From AP-15 sp035570935 (GTDB lineage Bacteria; Pseudomonadota; Alphaproteobacteria; ATCC43930; CGMCC-115725): a stretch of 15,858 bases of DNA. Below are positions 1 through 6,808 of the stretch, piece by piece. A program made the translations under genes and the position numbers. The first letter of the stretch is position 1. Every line of letters begins with the position of its first letter. The DNA is taken from assembly GCA_035570935.1 (NCBI GenBank), contig DATMKU010000129.1:1-15858 (forward strand), in the 5' to 3' direction. The notes beneath the pieces are model-generated. The model worked only from the letters and a program-made list of their open reading frames with translations, was not told the DNA's origin and did not search any database.

Positions 1-394
1 CGAGTGCCCGGCGCACCCGCCGGGTGTTGGTGCCGGCAAGATAGGTGCTGGTGATCAGCGCCTCGGCTCGCCTGGTGAGCCGCTGGTAGGCCGGAAGCGT
101 CTGGTTACGCCACTCCAACGTCTTGGCGTTCGCCTCAACCAACCGCGCCCGCGGCACCGACACCGTGATCGGCCCAAAGGTGCCGATCAACTGCCGTTCT
201 CGATGGCCGTGGCGATGACCGCGAGCGGCGCCGCGCCGATCGTAGCGGCCGCGCTGCAGAACCGCCGCCAGCTCGGCCTCGAGCAGCTCCTCGATGAACC
301 CGCGAATGCGGCCACGAACCGCCGTCTCCAACGGATCAAACCAATCCTCGCCCAGAAATGGCCGCGCTGTGGTCGTTGCGATAGTCTCTTCCAT
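1..394 (-). CDS. IS256-family (Mutator-type) transposase, N-terminal part, cut by window edge
   Basis: The minus strand reads 131 codons from an ATG at 394 down to base 1 with no stop. The ATG has a good ribosome site (AGGAG, 8 nt upstream). The protein begins MEETIATTTARPF and has the features of the IS256 transposase N-terminal region: an acidic helix (IRGFIEELLEAELA), the basic GHRHGHRERQ segment, the TFGPITVSVPRARL strand, and the LAGTNTRRVRRAL segment that precedes the catalytic DDE domain. IS256 enzymes move the element through a circular intermediate. The catalytic residues lie beyond the left edge, so it cannot be told whether the copy is intact. A 6-bp hairpin (GGCGGC / GCCGCC, 408-425) lies in the leader just before the ribosome site. 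Confidence 0.88.
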   Translation of the reverse strand, partial: MEETIATTTARPFLGEDWFDPLETAVRGRIRGFIEELLEAELAAVLQRGRYDRRGAARGHRHGHRERQLIGTFGPITVSVPRARLVEANAKTLEWRNQTLPAYQRLTRRAEALITSTYLAGTNTRRVRRAL

Positions 395-487
395 GGCGTG
401 ATCTCCTGGCGGCTGGCAGGCCGCCTCTTGGGTTGTTTTCCAATCAGGAGATTACGCCGCCTTCAATTCCTACCAACCCTCCGACAC
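1..487 (-). mobile_element. IS256-family insertion sequence, one end only
   Basis: The transposase gene implies an insertion sequence whose outer end lies upstream of the ATG, somewhere around 475-490. There the minus strand reads GGGTTGGTAGGAATTGAAGG, a plausible terminal inverted repeat. The opposite end is outside the window, so neither the repeat nor a target duplication can be confirmed. The boundary given is approximate. Confidence 0.4.
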
Positions 488-1118
488 GACCAGCTGGAAA
501 CCAGGGTCATGCGTCGCGGGGACTTCGCGGGCGATGTCGAGGTCGAGGGTCGCCTCGCTTCGCTCTATATCTCCCTAAGACTTGCGGATCGGTCTTTTGC
601 AGTAACCTAGCTCGCCAGGAGCCCTGAGACGGCCCTGGAACCGCCATTTTCGAGTGATATGTCGAGACGCAGTTGGTTCATTCGAAGGCTTGGCTCTGAT
701 GAGTTCGCAGCAATTCCCGTGAATTCCCGGTTCTGCTGATTCTTTTCCCGGTCAAGGTACAAAAAATTCCCGGTTAATGTGTCATCACAAATTCATCAAA
801 TTATTGATTTTGCTATTGTTTTTGCTGAAAATGGGCTCGAACCGGCAAAAATTCCCGGTATTACCCGGTTACACGGGAATTTCTGGCACCGGCGCAAGCA
901 GCACTCGCCCGCCCCCGACGCGGTGATCGAGCGAGGGGCGCTGGTTTGACCGCTCGGGGTCGACTACGGCGGTTTGGCGGAGGACACGTGAACGTCACTC
1001 TTGGCGCAATTCGAGACGGCGTTTCGCTCACACGCTACCCGAAGACTGAGTGCTCGGTTTGCCGTGGTTTGGACGTACGAGCGATCCGCCGATCAGTATC
1101 GCCTGCCTCGTTCACCCG
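395..1118. other. Gene-free stretch of about 720 bases
   Basis: This region holds the leader and end of the insertion sequence (395 to about 487), then no convincing gene. On the minus strand a frame of about 30 codons ending at the TAG at 471-473 reads DLDIAREVPATHDPGFQLVV and could be a gene tail or part of the insertion sequence. The AT-richer repeat block at 712-882 is listed separately. From 883 to 1118 I see no ORF with a ribosome site, no clear promoter and no RNA gene. Confidence 0.5.
712..882. repeat. Cluster of AATTCCCGG repeats, dispersed intergenic element
   Basis: The motif TTCCCGG or a close variant recurs at 712-720, 721-730, 743-751, 764-773 and 851-858. An inverted copy lies at 874-882. 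The last two form a 9-bp stem, AAATTCCCG (849-857) with CGGGAATTT (874-882). The stretch 775-850 is much more AT-rich than its surroundings. On the minus strand a frame reads TGNFLYLDREKNQQNREFTG. From memory, similar strings occur as small annotated hypothetical proteins in Bradyrhizobium and relatives. I therefore read this as a dispersed repeat family rather than a gene. Confidence 0.55.
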
Positions 1119-2288
1119 TCACCCAACCCCGGCAAAATAAAGTTTGGGGTCGGCGGCGCGGATAGGGGCTTCGGGCAGGCCCAATTCACGGCGCACGATG
1201 TTGGCGCCCGCGACCAGCGACACGCATTTGTAATAGGCGATGCGGCGCGACAGGCCCTCGCGGCCAAAGCCGCAATCGGTGGTGATGACCAGCCGCTCGG
1301 GCGGGATGTATTCGAGCGTCCGGCGGATCAGCCCGGCGACGTGCTCGGGCGGCTCGACGATCGTATTGCAGTGGTTGACGACGCCGATGCCGATCTTTTT
1401 GTCGGTCTTGAATTGTGCGAAAAGCGGCAAGTCCTTGCCGTTATTGCTGGCGCATTCGAAGGTGATCACGTCGGCGTTCAATTGCAGCAGATGGGGGAGG
1501 GCGCGTTCGTAGCTCGGCACTTCCCAATAGACGCGCTGCTGGTTGGGGTTGCCCCAGCAAGTGTGAGCCCAGATCTCGGCGTCGACGCCGGCGAGCTGGC
1601 GGTTGAACGCTTGCGTCTGGAATTCGAGGTCGGCCTCGGTGCAGTCGGGCCGCGTCGTCAGCCCGTGATGGCGCGGCTCCTCGACCTGGATCACCGGGCA
1701 GCCGGCCGCGGCGAGCTCGCGCAATTCGGCGTTGATGATGTCGCACAGGTCGAGCACCATCGCCCGGTCGTCGGGATAATGCTCGTTCCACAGCATGCTC
1801 GCCAACCCCGGCGCGCAGATCGTGCCGAACTTGACCGGGCGGTCGCTGAGGCGCTGGGCGATCTGCCACAAGGCGGCGTATTCGAGCGGTCCGCGCGTCA
1901 GTTTCTCGGTGACGATCGCAGGCTGGTAGGCCTCCTGCACCTCCCACAGGATATGGCCGGGCTGGAGCCCGTGGCGGCCCATCCACCCTTGCGAAGTGCT
2001 GCGGTGGCCGTGGATGCCGCCGAGCCGCTCGATCGGGTAGAAAAACCACGACTTGCCGCCGACCGCGAGGTCAAAGCGGCTGTCGCCGTCGGTGACGATG
2101 TCGAGCCCCGCCGCCTCCTGCGCGTTGATGATTGCGGCGACCGCGTCTAGATATTGCTCGCGAAACAGCGAGTCGCTGAGTGCGGCCTTGAACGACCGCC
2201 CGTGCAGGCTCGCATCGAACCACAACGGCCGCGGGTACGACCCGGTGATCGCCGTCGGCATGATCATGTCGCGCGTGGTGGTCAGCAT
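1119..2288 (-). CDS. MetE-type cobalamin-independent methionine synthase family protein (C-terminal domain only)
   Basis: This 389-aa protein is built only of the C-terminal catalytic (UROD/MetE-like) barrel; full-length MetE is about 750 aa. The zinc-binding set of the family is present: H242 and C244 in AHTCWGN, E278 in ITFECAS, and C339 in TTDCGFG. The N-terminus (MPTAITGSYPRP) carries the usual substrate-loop motif. Such stand-alone proteins transfer a methyl or alkyl group to a zinc-bound thiol, but the actual substrate is unknown. Methionine synthase-like and epoxyalkane:coenzyme M transferase-like activities are both possible. I chose the ATG at 2288 because GGAGG lies 8 nt upstream; in-frame starts at 2294 and 2357 fit less well. 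It is divergent from the vapBC pair and no operon partner is visible. Confidence 0.85.
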   Translation of the reverse strand: MLTTTRDMIMPTAITGSYPRPLWFDASLHGRSFKAALSDSLFREQYLDAVAAIINAQEAAGLDIVTDGDSRFDLAVGGKSWFFYPIERLGGIHGHRSTSQGWMGRHGLQPGHILWEVQEAYQPAIVTEKLTRGPLEYAALWQIAQRLSDRPVKFGTICAPGLASMLWNEHYPDDRAMVLDLCDIINAELRELAAAGCPVIQVEEPRHHGLTTRPDCTEADLEFQTQAFNRQLAGVDAEIWAHTCWGNPNQQRVYWEVPSYERALPHLLQLNADVITFECASNNGKDLPLFAQFKTDKKIGIGVVNHCNTIVEPPEHVAGLIRRTLEYIPPERLVITTDCGFGREGLSRRIAYYKCVSLVAGANIVRRELGLPEAPIRAADPKLYFAGVG

Positions 2289-2350
2289 CGTCATATCCTC
2301 CGCAAGCTCGATCATAGCAGACCCGGCAATTGCGGCGGAATAGCCGGTGC

Positions 2351-2356
2351 TTGACA
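2351..2356 (+). promoter_or_regulatory. Candidate -35 box for the vapBC pair
   Basis: TTGACA, a perfect -35 hexamer, lies 54 bases before the antitoxin ATG. No clean -10 is visible. The expected position (about 2374-2380) falls inside the palindrome at 2371-2394, which would let a bound repressor block the promoter. Confidence 0.4.
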
Positions 2357-2370
2357 CATGCTCGCTCGGA

Positions 2371-2394
2371 TGTCACTTATGTCATTAAGTGACA
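2371..2394. promoter_or_regulatory. Palindromic operator upstream of vapBC
   Basis: A perfect 9-bp inverted repeat, TGTCACTTA (2371-2379) and TAAGTGACA (2386-2394), is separated by 6 nt. It ends 15 nt before the antitoxin start and 2 nt before its GAGGA ribosome site. Type II antitoxins with AbrB-like DNA-binding domains typically repress their own operon by binding such palindromes. That makes this the likely autoregulatory site. Confidence 0.65.
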
Positions 2395-2409
2395 CGAGGA
2401 AAATTTGAC

Positions 2410-2658
2410 ATGCAGCGCCGGGCACGGATCAACCAGCAAGGCCGCATCGTCATCCCGGCCGAATGTCGCGCCGCGGCCGGTCTGAAGCCGGGGGACGAAC
2501 TGATTGTCGAAGCGGTCGGTGAAGGCGAACTGCGGCTGCGCACCAAAGAGCAGGCGATCAAGGAAGCACAGGCCATCGTAGCGCGATACGTCCCGAAGGG
2601 ACGCGATCTGGTGCAGGAGTTGATCGACGAACGTCGCGCCGAGGCGGCGCGTGAATGA
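2410..2658 (+). CDS. vapB: AbrB/SpoVT-fold antitoxin (VapB-type)
   Basis: This is an 82-aa protein. Residues 5-45 form the swapped-hairpin AbrB fold: ARINQQGRIVIPAECRAAAGLKPGDELIV, followed by LRLRT. This domain binds DNA as a dimer. The charged C-terminal helix (about 46-82) is where such antitoxins wrap around and inhibit the toxin. The ATG at 2410 has GAGGA 9 nt upstream. A longer GTG start at 2389 lies inside the operator palindrome and has no ribosome site. Its stop overlaps the start of the PIN toxin by 8 nt, so the two are translationally coupled. Assignment to VapB rests on the PIN partner. Confidence 0.85.
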   Translation: MQRRARINQQGRIVIPAECRAAAGLKPGDELIVEAVGEGELRLRTKEQAIKEAQAIVARYVPKGRDLVQELIDERRAEAARE

Positions 2659-3040
2659 CGACGCCATCGTTGTCGATGCTTCCGCTATTATCGCGTTGCT
2701 GGTTGGCGAGCCGATCACGCGCTTTGATTCCACGCGGCTTGCCGGAGCCTCGATCAGCGCGGTCAATCTATCGGAGGTGTTGGCGCGGCTGCAGGAATTC
2801 GGCACGCCCGAGAGCGAAGCCGCAGCTGCTGTCGCGCGGTTGGAGTTGCGGATAGTTCCGTTCGACGAGCCAATGGCGCGCGCCGCGGCTCGACTACGTT
2901 CGCTGACCCGGCACGTCGGTCTATCGCTTGGCGATCGTGCTTGCCTGGCTCTTGGTGAAAAACTTGGATACCCGGTAATCACGGCCGATCGGGTTTGGGG
3001 CAGCCTTGAAATCGGTGTCGCGGTGGTTGTGATCAGATAA
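2651..3040 (+). CDS. vapC: PIN-domain toxin ribonuclease (VapC-type)
   Basis: This is a 129-aa single PIN domain, the usual VapC length. The acidic metal-binding residues are in the expected places: D9 (VVDASA), E42 (NLSEVL), D95 (LGDRACLALG) and D113 (TADRVW). VapC toxins are Mg-dependent endoribonucleases that cut tRNA or rRNA and stop translation until the antitoxin is restored. The GTG start at 2651 overlaps the antitoxin stop by 8 nt, and GAGG lies just upstream inside the antitoxin gene. The reading frame is intact with no missing catalytic residue, so the toxin looks functional. The RNA target cannot be told from the sequence. Confidence 0.87.
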   Translation: MNDDAIVVDASAIIALLVGEPITRFDSTRLAGASISAVNLSEVLARLQEFGTPESEAAAAVARLELRIVPFDEPMARAAARLRSLTRHVGLSLGDRACLALGEKLGYPVITADRVWGSLEIGVAVVVIR

Positions 3041-3119
3041 AGAGTAGAAGGGTTCGCCGGCTCGGAATGACGCCTGAGCAAACGGCTAATCGATAAGCGA
3101 GGCAAGGGAGGCAGAACAA

Positions 3120-4089
3120 ATGAAGAATTTCGCGGGCAGGATCGCAGTCGTCACCGGCGGCGGCTCGGGGATGGGGCGGGAACTCGTCCGGCAGCTGGCG
3201 GCGGAAGCCTGCAATGTCGCGATGTGCGACGTCTCCGCCTCCGGGATGGCCGAAACACTGCGATTGTGCGAGATGGCGGGCCTGCCGCAAGGCTTGCGTG
3301 TCTCGACCCACATCGCGGACGTGTCCGACGCCGCGCAGGTCGAGCGGTTTCGCGACGAGGTCGCCGATCGTCACCAGACTGACAAAATCCACCTCCTATT
3401 CAACAACGCCGGCATCGGCGGCGGCGGCAGCATGATCGCCCATAGCCGCGACGAATGGGAAAAGACCTTCAACATATGCTGGGGCGGGGTCTACAACTGC
3501 ACCCGCGCCCTTCTGCCGATGCTGCTGAAGGCCGAAGAGGGCCACATCGTCAACACCAGCAGCGTCAACGGCTTCTGGGCGTCGGTGGGGCCGCGCATCC
3601 CGCACACCGCGTATAGTGCGGCGAAATTCGCGGTCAAGGGTTTTACCGAGGCGCTGATCGCCGATCTCAAGATCAACGCGCCGCACGTCAAATGCTCGGT
3701 CGTGATGCCGGGCCATATCGGCACCTCGATCACAGCGAATTCGCGCAAGATCCAAAGCGGCGGCGAGGCCGAGGACTTTGGCCCGACCCAGATCGCGCAA
3801 GCCAGGGCGCGCATCGCCTCGATGCCGCGAAGTATCGCAACTCTCGGACGAGGACATCCGCAAACTGGTGGCCGAGCGCGACCGCCGCTTTCGCGAAGAG
3901 GCGCCGACGAGTGCGGCGCAAGCGGCGGCGATCATCCTCGACGGCGTCAAGGCCGAGCGCTGGCGCATCCTCGTCGGCCCCGACGCGCACATCATCGACG
4001 AAATGGTGCGCAAATCGCCGGAACAGGCCTACGACACCGACTTTTTCGACGACTTCGCCGCCAACGCGGGCTGGCGCATCGGCGCGTGA
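3120..4089 (+). pseudogene. Short-chain dehydrogenase/reductase, interrupted by a one-base frameshift
   Basis: From the ATG at 3120 (AGGGAGG upstream) the frame encodes a classical SDR: the TGGGSGMG cofactor loop (residues 12-19), NNAG (95-98), the catalytic serine in NTSSVN (147/148), and YSAAK (Y165, K169). The similarity ends near residue 235. The downstream part, reading VSQLSDEDIRKLVAERDRRF and ending in WRIGA at 4089, continues one frame further on. Removing one A at 3830-3831 (GCGAAGT to GCGAGT) joins the two halves into about 322 residues, a normal length for this SDR group. Without that change the protein runs on in an arginine-rich shadow frame to 4328. Either a recent frameshift mutation or a sequencing error explains this. 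The core catalytic residues all lie before the shift. Confidence 0.82.
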
Positions 4090-4162
4090 ACCGAGTGGGC
4101 CGAGCTGCCGCCTCGACCGCCGGCAATCAGGACGAGAGGGATGATTACCTGCTCGGTCTGAT

Positions 4163-4255
4163 ATTGCTTCGTCGCTCCGCTCCTCGCAATGACAACAACT
4201 TACTGGGTCATTGCGAGCCCATTTACGGTGTCATTGCGAGCAAAGCGAAGCAATC
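4163..4255. repeat. Inverted cluster of GTCATTGCGAG palindromic repeats
   Basis: Three copies of a dispersed repeat of the type GTCATTGCGAG...GAAGCAAT are packed here. One is on the minus strand (4163-4193), one is a partial plus copy (4207-4217), and one is a fuller plus copy (4230-4255). The first two form an 11-bp perfect stem, CTCGCAATGAC (4183-4193) with GTCATTGCGAG (4207-4217), with a 13-nt loop. I recall repeats of this sequence as common between genes in many alphaproteobacteria. It could act as a transcript 3' hairpin for the dehydrogenase upstream. Confidence 0.65.
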
Positions 4256-4338
4256 TCGTGGGATTGCGCGCAGCGACTGTTCCATTCGCACCGCCAGTGG
4301 CGCTTGTCTCGCGCCCGAAGACATATAACATCATCGCC

Positions 4339-4521
4339 ATGGCCGACGAACCGATCACCCTCGAATTCCTCGCCCGCCAGCAGCAGCGACTGTTCGATGA
4401 AATCGGCTCGATGCGCGGCGAGATGGGATCGATGCGCGGCGACATGCAGGTGCTGACTGCGGTGGTCATGCGCCTCGACGGCACGGTCGGCCTCGTCCTG
4501 ACCGAATTGCCTGCCATGTAG
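4339..4521 (+). CDS. Small coiled-coil protein of unknown function
   Basis: A 60-aa ORF from the ATG at 4339 (MADEPITLEFLARQQQRLFDEIG) is predicted to be a short alpha-helical coiled coil. A heptad is duplicated almost exactly (EIGSMRG / EMGSMRG) and followed by DMQVLTA and VVMRLDG, giving a regular hydrophobic spacing. No ribosome site is obvious. It resembles small hypothetical proteins seen in rhizobia, which as I recall are longer, so this may be a truncated copy. It is flanked on both sides by palindromic repeats. No function can be assigned. Confidence 0.5.
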   Translation: MADEPITLEFLARQQQRLFDEIGSMRGEMGSMRGDMQVLTAVVMRLDGTVGLVLTELPAM

Positions 4522-4527
4522 GCAAGT

Positions 4528-4690
4528 GTAGGGCGGATTTCAATCCGCCTATTTTACTTCACCGAAGGGCGATGTACGCCCAGTAAAACGTCTCACCCTC
4601 ACCGGCTCGAGGAGTAGCCGGTCCAGCCGGAGCAATCCTCGCGCGGGTTAGAGGTTCGCGCCGTCTGGGGCGGATTGAGATCCGCCCTAC
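4528..4690. repeat. MITE-like element with 22-bp terminal inverted repeats
   Basis: Bases 4528-4549 (GTAGGGCGGAT then TTCAATCCGCC) are the inverted complement of 4669-4690 with one mismatch in 22. Each end is itself a hairpin: GGCGGAT/ATCCGCC at 4532-4549 and GGGCGGAT/ATCCGCCC at 4668-4687. Between them lies another stem, TTTTACT (4552-4558) with AGTAAAA (4582-4588), enclosing GGGCG/CGCCC (4567-4581). The 163-bp unit has no ORF. This fits a small non-autonomous mobile element. No clear target duplication is visible. Confidence 0.6.
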
Positions 4691-4719
4691 TTACTCGGCA
4701 GAGTATGCAAGGCAATGCA

Positions 4720-5817
4720 TCAATCGAACGTCAGCACGGTGCGGGCGACTTCGCCGGCTTTCATCGCGCGGAAGGCTTCGTTGATGTCGCCGAGGCGCCC
4801 TGTCTTAGTGACCATTGCGTCGAGGTCGAGCCGGCCCTGGCGGTAGAAATCGAGGTAGAGCGGGATGTCGGTGCGAAACCGGTTCGAGCCCATGCGCGAG
4901 GTCTGCACCTTGCATTCGGGGCGGATCGCCATCCACGGAAACTCGATCATCGCGTCGGGCGGCAAAACCCCGACGATCGTCGCGGTGCCGCGGATCGCCA
5001 GGCTCTCGATCGCCTGCCGCACCAGTTGCGCCACCCCGACCGCCTCGAATGCGTGGTCGACGCCGAGCCCGCCTGTCAGTGCCCGCACCCGTTTGACCGG
5101 GTCGTCCTCGCTGCTGTTGACAAAATCGCTGGCGCCGGCGCGGGTCGCCATCTCGCGCTTTGCTTCGAACTGGTCGACGGCGATGATCTGGCGGGCGCCG
5201 CCGATCCGCGCCCCTTGGATGATCGACAATCCGACGCCGCCGCAACCGAACACCGCGACCGTCTGCCCCGCCTCGAGCCCCGAGCTGCGCAAGGCCGCAC
5301 CGACCCCGGTCAACACCCCGCAGCCGACCAGTGCCGCCTTATCGAGCGGCAATTCGGGATCGATCCGGACGATCGAGTTTTCGTGCAATAGCATCTTCTC
5401 GGCATAGCTCGAAATGCCGATGAACTGGCGCAGCGGCTCGCCGTTTTGCGACAGCCGCGGGGCTGCGGTCTCCGGCCGGGTGACAATGCCGCCGGTGCAC
5501 AAATTGGGGTGGCCCGAGAGGCATTGCGGGCAGCTGCCGCAAAAGCCCGAGAGGCAGGCGACGACATGGTCGCCGGGTTTGACGGTTGTGACCTCGGCGC
5601 CGACCATCTCGACGACGCCGGCGCCCTCGTGGCCCAATACGATCGGCCGGTCGAGCGGAAACCGCCCGACGCCGTCCACGACATGCAGGTCGCTGTGGCA
5701 AACTCCCGTCGCCGCGGTGCGCACCAACACCTCGCGCCCCCACGGCCGGTCGATCTCGACCCGTTCGATCGTCAGCGGGGCATGCACCTTGCGAAATACG
5801 GCAGCGGCAGCTTCCAT
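4720..5817 (-). CDS. Zinc-dependent alcohol dehydrogenase (MDR superfamily, class III-like)
   Basis: This 365-aa medium-chain dehydrogenase has a full set of metal and cofactor sites. The catalytic zinc ligands are C40 (GVCHSDLH), H63-E64 (GHEGAGVV) and C166 (VGCGVLTG). The structural zinc cysteines are C93, C96, C99 and C107. The dinucleotide loop is GCGGVG (191-196), and D215 after the second strand favours NAD over NADP. The enzyme oxidises an alcohol to an aldehyde, or the reverse; the arrangement resembles class III (formaldehyde-type) dehydrogenases, but the substrate is unknown. The ATG at 5817 has AGAGG 8 nt upstream. It is transcribed divergently from the SnoaL-like gene across a 280-bp gap that holds the 18-bp repeats, and the two may be co-regulated. 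Confidence 0.88.
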   Translation of the reverse strand: MEAAAAVFRKVHAPLTIERVEIDRPWGREVLVRTAATGVCHSDLHVVDGVGRFPLDRPIVLGHEGAGVVEMVGAEVTTVKPGDHVVACLSGFCGSCPQCLSGHPNLCTGGIVTRPETAAPRLSQNGEPLRQFIGISSYAEKMLLHENSIVRIDPELPLDKAALVGCGVLTGVGAALRSSGLEAGQTVAVFGCGGVGLSIIQGARIGGARQIIAVDQFEAKREMATRAGASDFVNSSEDDPVKRVRALTGGLGVDHAFEAVGVAQLVRQAIESLAIRGTATIVGVLPPDAMIEFPWMAIRPECKVQTSRMGSNRFRTDIPLYLDFYRQGRLDLDAMVTKTGRLGDINEAFRAMKAGEVARTVLTFD

Positions 5818-5968
5818 GGCCCAGTCCTCTCAGACTTATCCCCAATCAGAATAGGCGTGCGGGCGGCGAGCGGAAAGACCGCATTCCGGGCCGCCGCTGC
5901 GGCAGGCGGGCGCAAAGGCCGGCCCGGCCACACCAACCGATGGACCGTGCTCCACACCAGCCTGACAT

Positions 5969-6022
5969 GCGCATGGCTTAAAGAATGCGACTGGCTTAAA
6001 GAAGGTGGCTGGCTTAAAGAAA
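5969..6022. repeat. Three 18-bp tandem repeats in a divergent intergenic region
   Basis: Units lie at 5969-5986, 5987-6004 and 6005-6022. Each contains the invariant 12-mer TGGCTTAAAGAA (5974-5985, 5992-6003, 6010-6021) followed by a 6-nt variable spacer. They lie between the divergent dehydrogenase and SnoaL-like genes, about 76-129 bases before the latter's start. Read in one frame they spell repeated WLKE, but no start or ribosome site supports translation. They may be binding sites for a regulator of either gene. Confidence 0.75.
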
Positions 6023-6097
6023 AAGAAAATGCGGCACAGCCGACACTAGCGGCCCGGAAATCGGGGATGTCGGCTCATCTGCGGGAGGACGATGCCA

Positions 6098-6565
6098 ATG
6101 TCTGACAGCGACGACCCGGCGCTGTGGTATGCGCTCCGTCGGCTGGTGGTCGATTACTGGGCCGACGTGGATCAGAACGCCGGCAACCGGGCGCACGAGT
6201 TTTATCTGCCGGAGGCGCTCTACGCCGTCGGCAACAACCGGTTCGAGGGTGCCGAAAAAATCCGCGCCTTTTATGCCCGCCGCCGCCAGTTCGGCAATTC
6301 AACGACACGTCATCTGGTCGGCAATATTCGCGTATTGGCGGAGGATGCGGGGGATGCCCGGGTCTTGGGGGTGATGAGCCTCTACCGCGCCGATGGCCGC
6401 CCGCCGGTTCTGACGGCAAGGCCGCCCGCGATGATCGCCGATTTCGAGGCGCGCTGCGTGCGTGTCGATGACCGGCAGTGGCGTTTTCGCTCGCACCTGC
6501 TGCGGCCGATTTTTGTCAGCAGCGACCTCCCGGCTTCGATCTCGATCGACCCCCAGCGGCTCTAA
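6098..6565 (+). CDS. SnoaL-like / NTF2-fold protein
   Basis: This 155-aa protein matches the layout of SnoaL-like NTF2-fold enzymes. An N-terminal helix (ALRRLVVDYWADVDQ) is followed by the EFYLPEALYAVGN strand, a GAEKIRAFYARRR helix, the STTRHLVGNIRV strand, and a C-terminal WRFRSHLLRPIF strand. The fold forms a cone-shaped pocket used by dehydratases, isomerases and hydroxylases acting on small hydrophobic ligands, and the exact reaction cannot be predicted. I prefer the ATG at 6098, which is 9 nt from GGGAGG, over the ATG at 6092, which is only 3 nt away. Its divergent neighbour is an alcohol dehydrogenase, which would suit a catabolic or detoxification role. Confidence 0.72.
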   Translation: MSDSDDPALWYALRRLVVDYWADVDQNAGNRAHEFYLPEALYAVGNNRFEGAEKIRAFYARRRQFGNSTTRHLVGNIRVLAEDAGDARVLGVMSLYRADGRPPVLTARPPAMIADFEARCVRVDDRQWRFRSHLLRPIFVSSDLPASISIDPQRL

Positions 6566-6808
6566 AGGCGACCAGTCCCGCGTCCGACCGCGCGGCGACA
6601 CCCGCTTCTGCTCGCCGTTACGTTACATGGGCATGGGCACGGCCAGGCGGTGGGCCCGTCTCGCGGCGGGCGGGTTTTGGTAAAGAACGGCTGGGTGTTG
6701 TGGAATAAAGCCAAGGCGCCGCGCGGCGGCGGCGAGGTTGCGCTTGACCCGGATAGCGGGGTGTACGACACTTTTGTTAACTTACCCCTATTTGGAGCAT
6801 TATCTCCG
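6566..6808. other. Intergenic region before the NYN gene
   Basis: In these 243 bases I see no supported gene. The NYN frame is open upstream to 6650, but that part is arginine- and glycine-rich, unlike the family N-terminus. A TTGACC at 6744-6749 could be a -35 box, with a weak -10 near 6767. The segment 6771-6808 is AT-richer than its surroundings, as expected of a promoter and leader. Confidence 0.35.

Noticed and set aside
203..610. A 135-aa plus-strand frame at the left edge
   Set aside because: It is antisense to the IS256 transposase and continues into non-coding DNA.
1050..2150. A 366-aa plus-strand frame opposite the MetE-like gene
   Set aside because: It is rich in Asp/Arg/Val/Ala as a GC-rich antisense frame would be, has no domain, and lies over a gene with conserved zinc ligands.
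2389..2409. GTG at 2389 as start of the antitoxin
   Set aside because: It falls inside the operator palindrome and has no ribosome site; the ATG at 2410 has GAGGA 9 nt upstream.
3850..4328. Extended C-terminus of the dehydrogenase frame
   Set aside because: It is an arginine-rich shadow; the true C-terminus continues in the neighbouring frame to 4089.
5969..6022. CRISPR array
   Set aside because: The repeat is 12 bp with 6-nt spacers, far too short, and no cas genes are present.
5446..6105. A 219-aa plus-strand frame across the dehydrogenase start and the 18-bp repeats
   Set aside because: Most of it is antisense to the dehydrogenase. The WLKE repeats at its end come from the tandem DNA repeats, with no start or ribosome site of their own.
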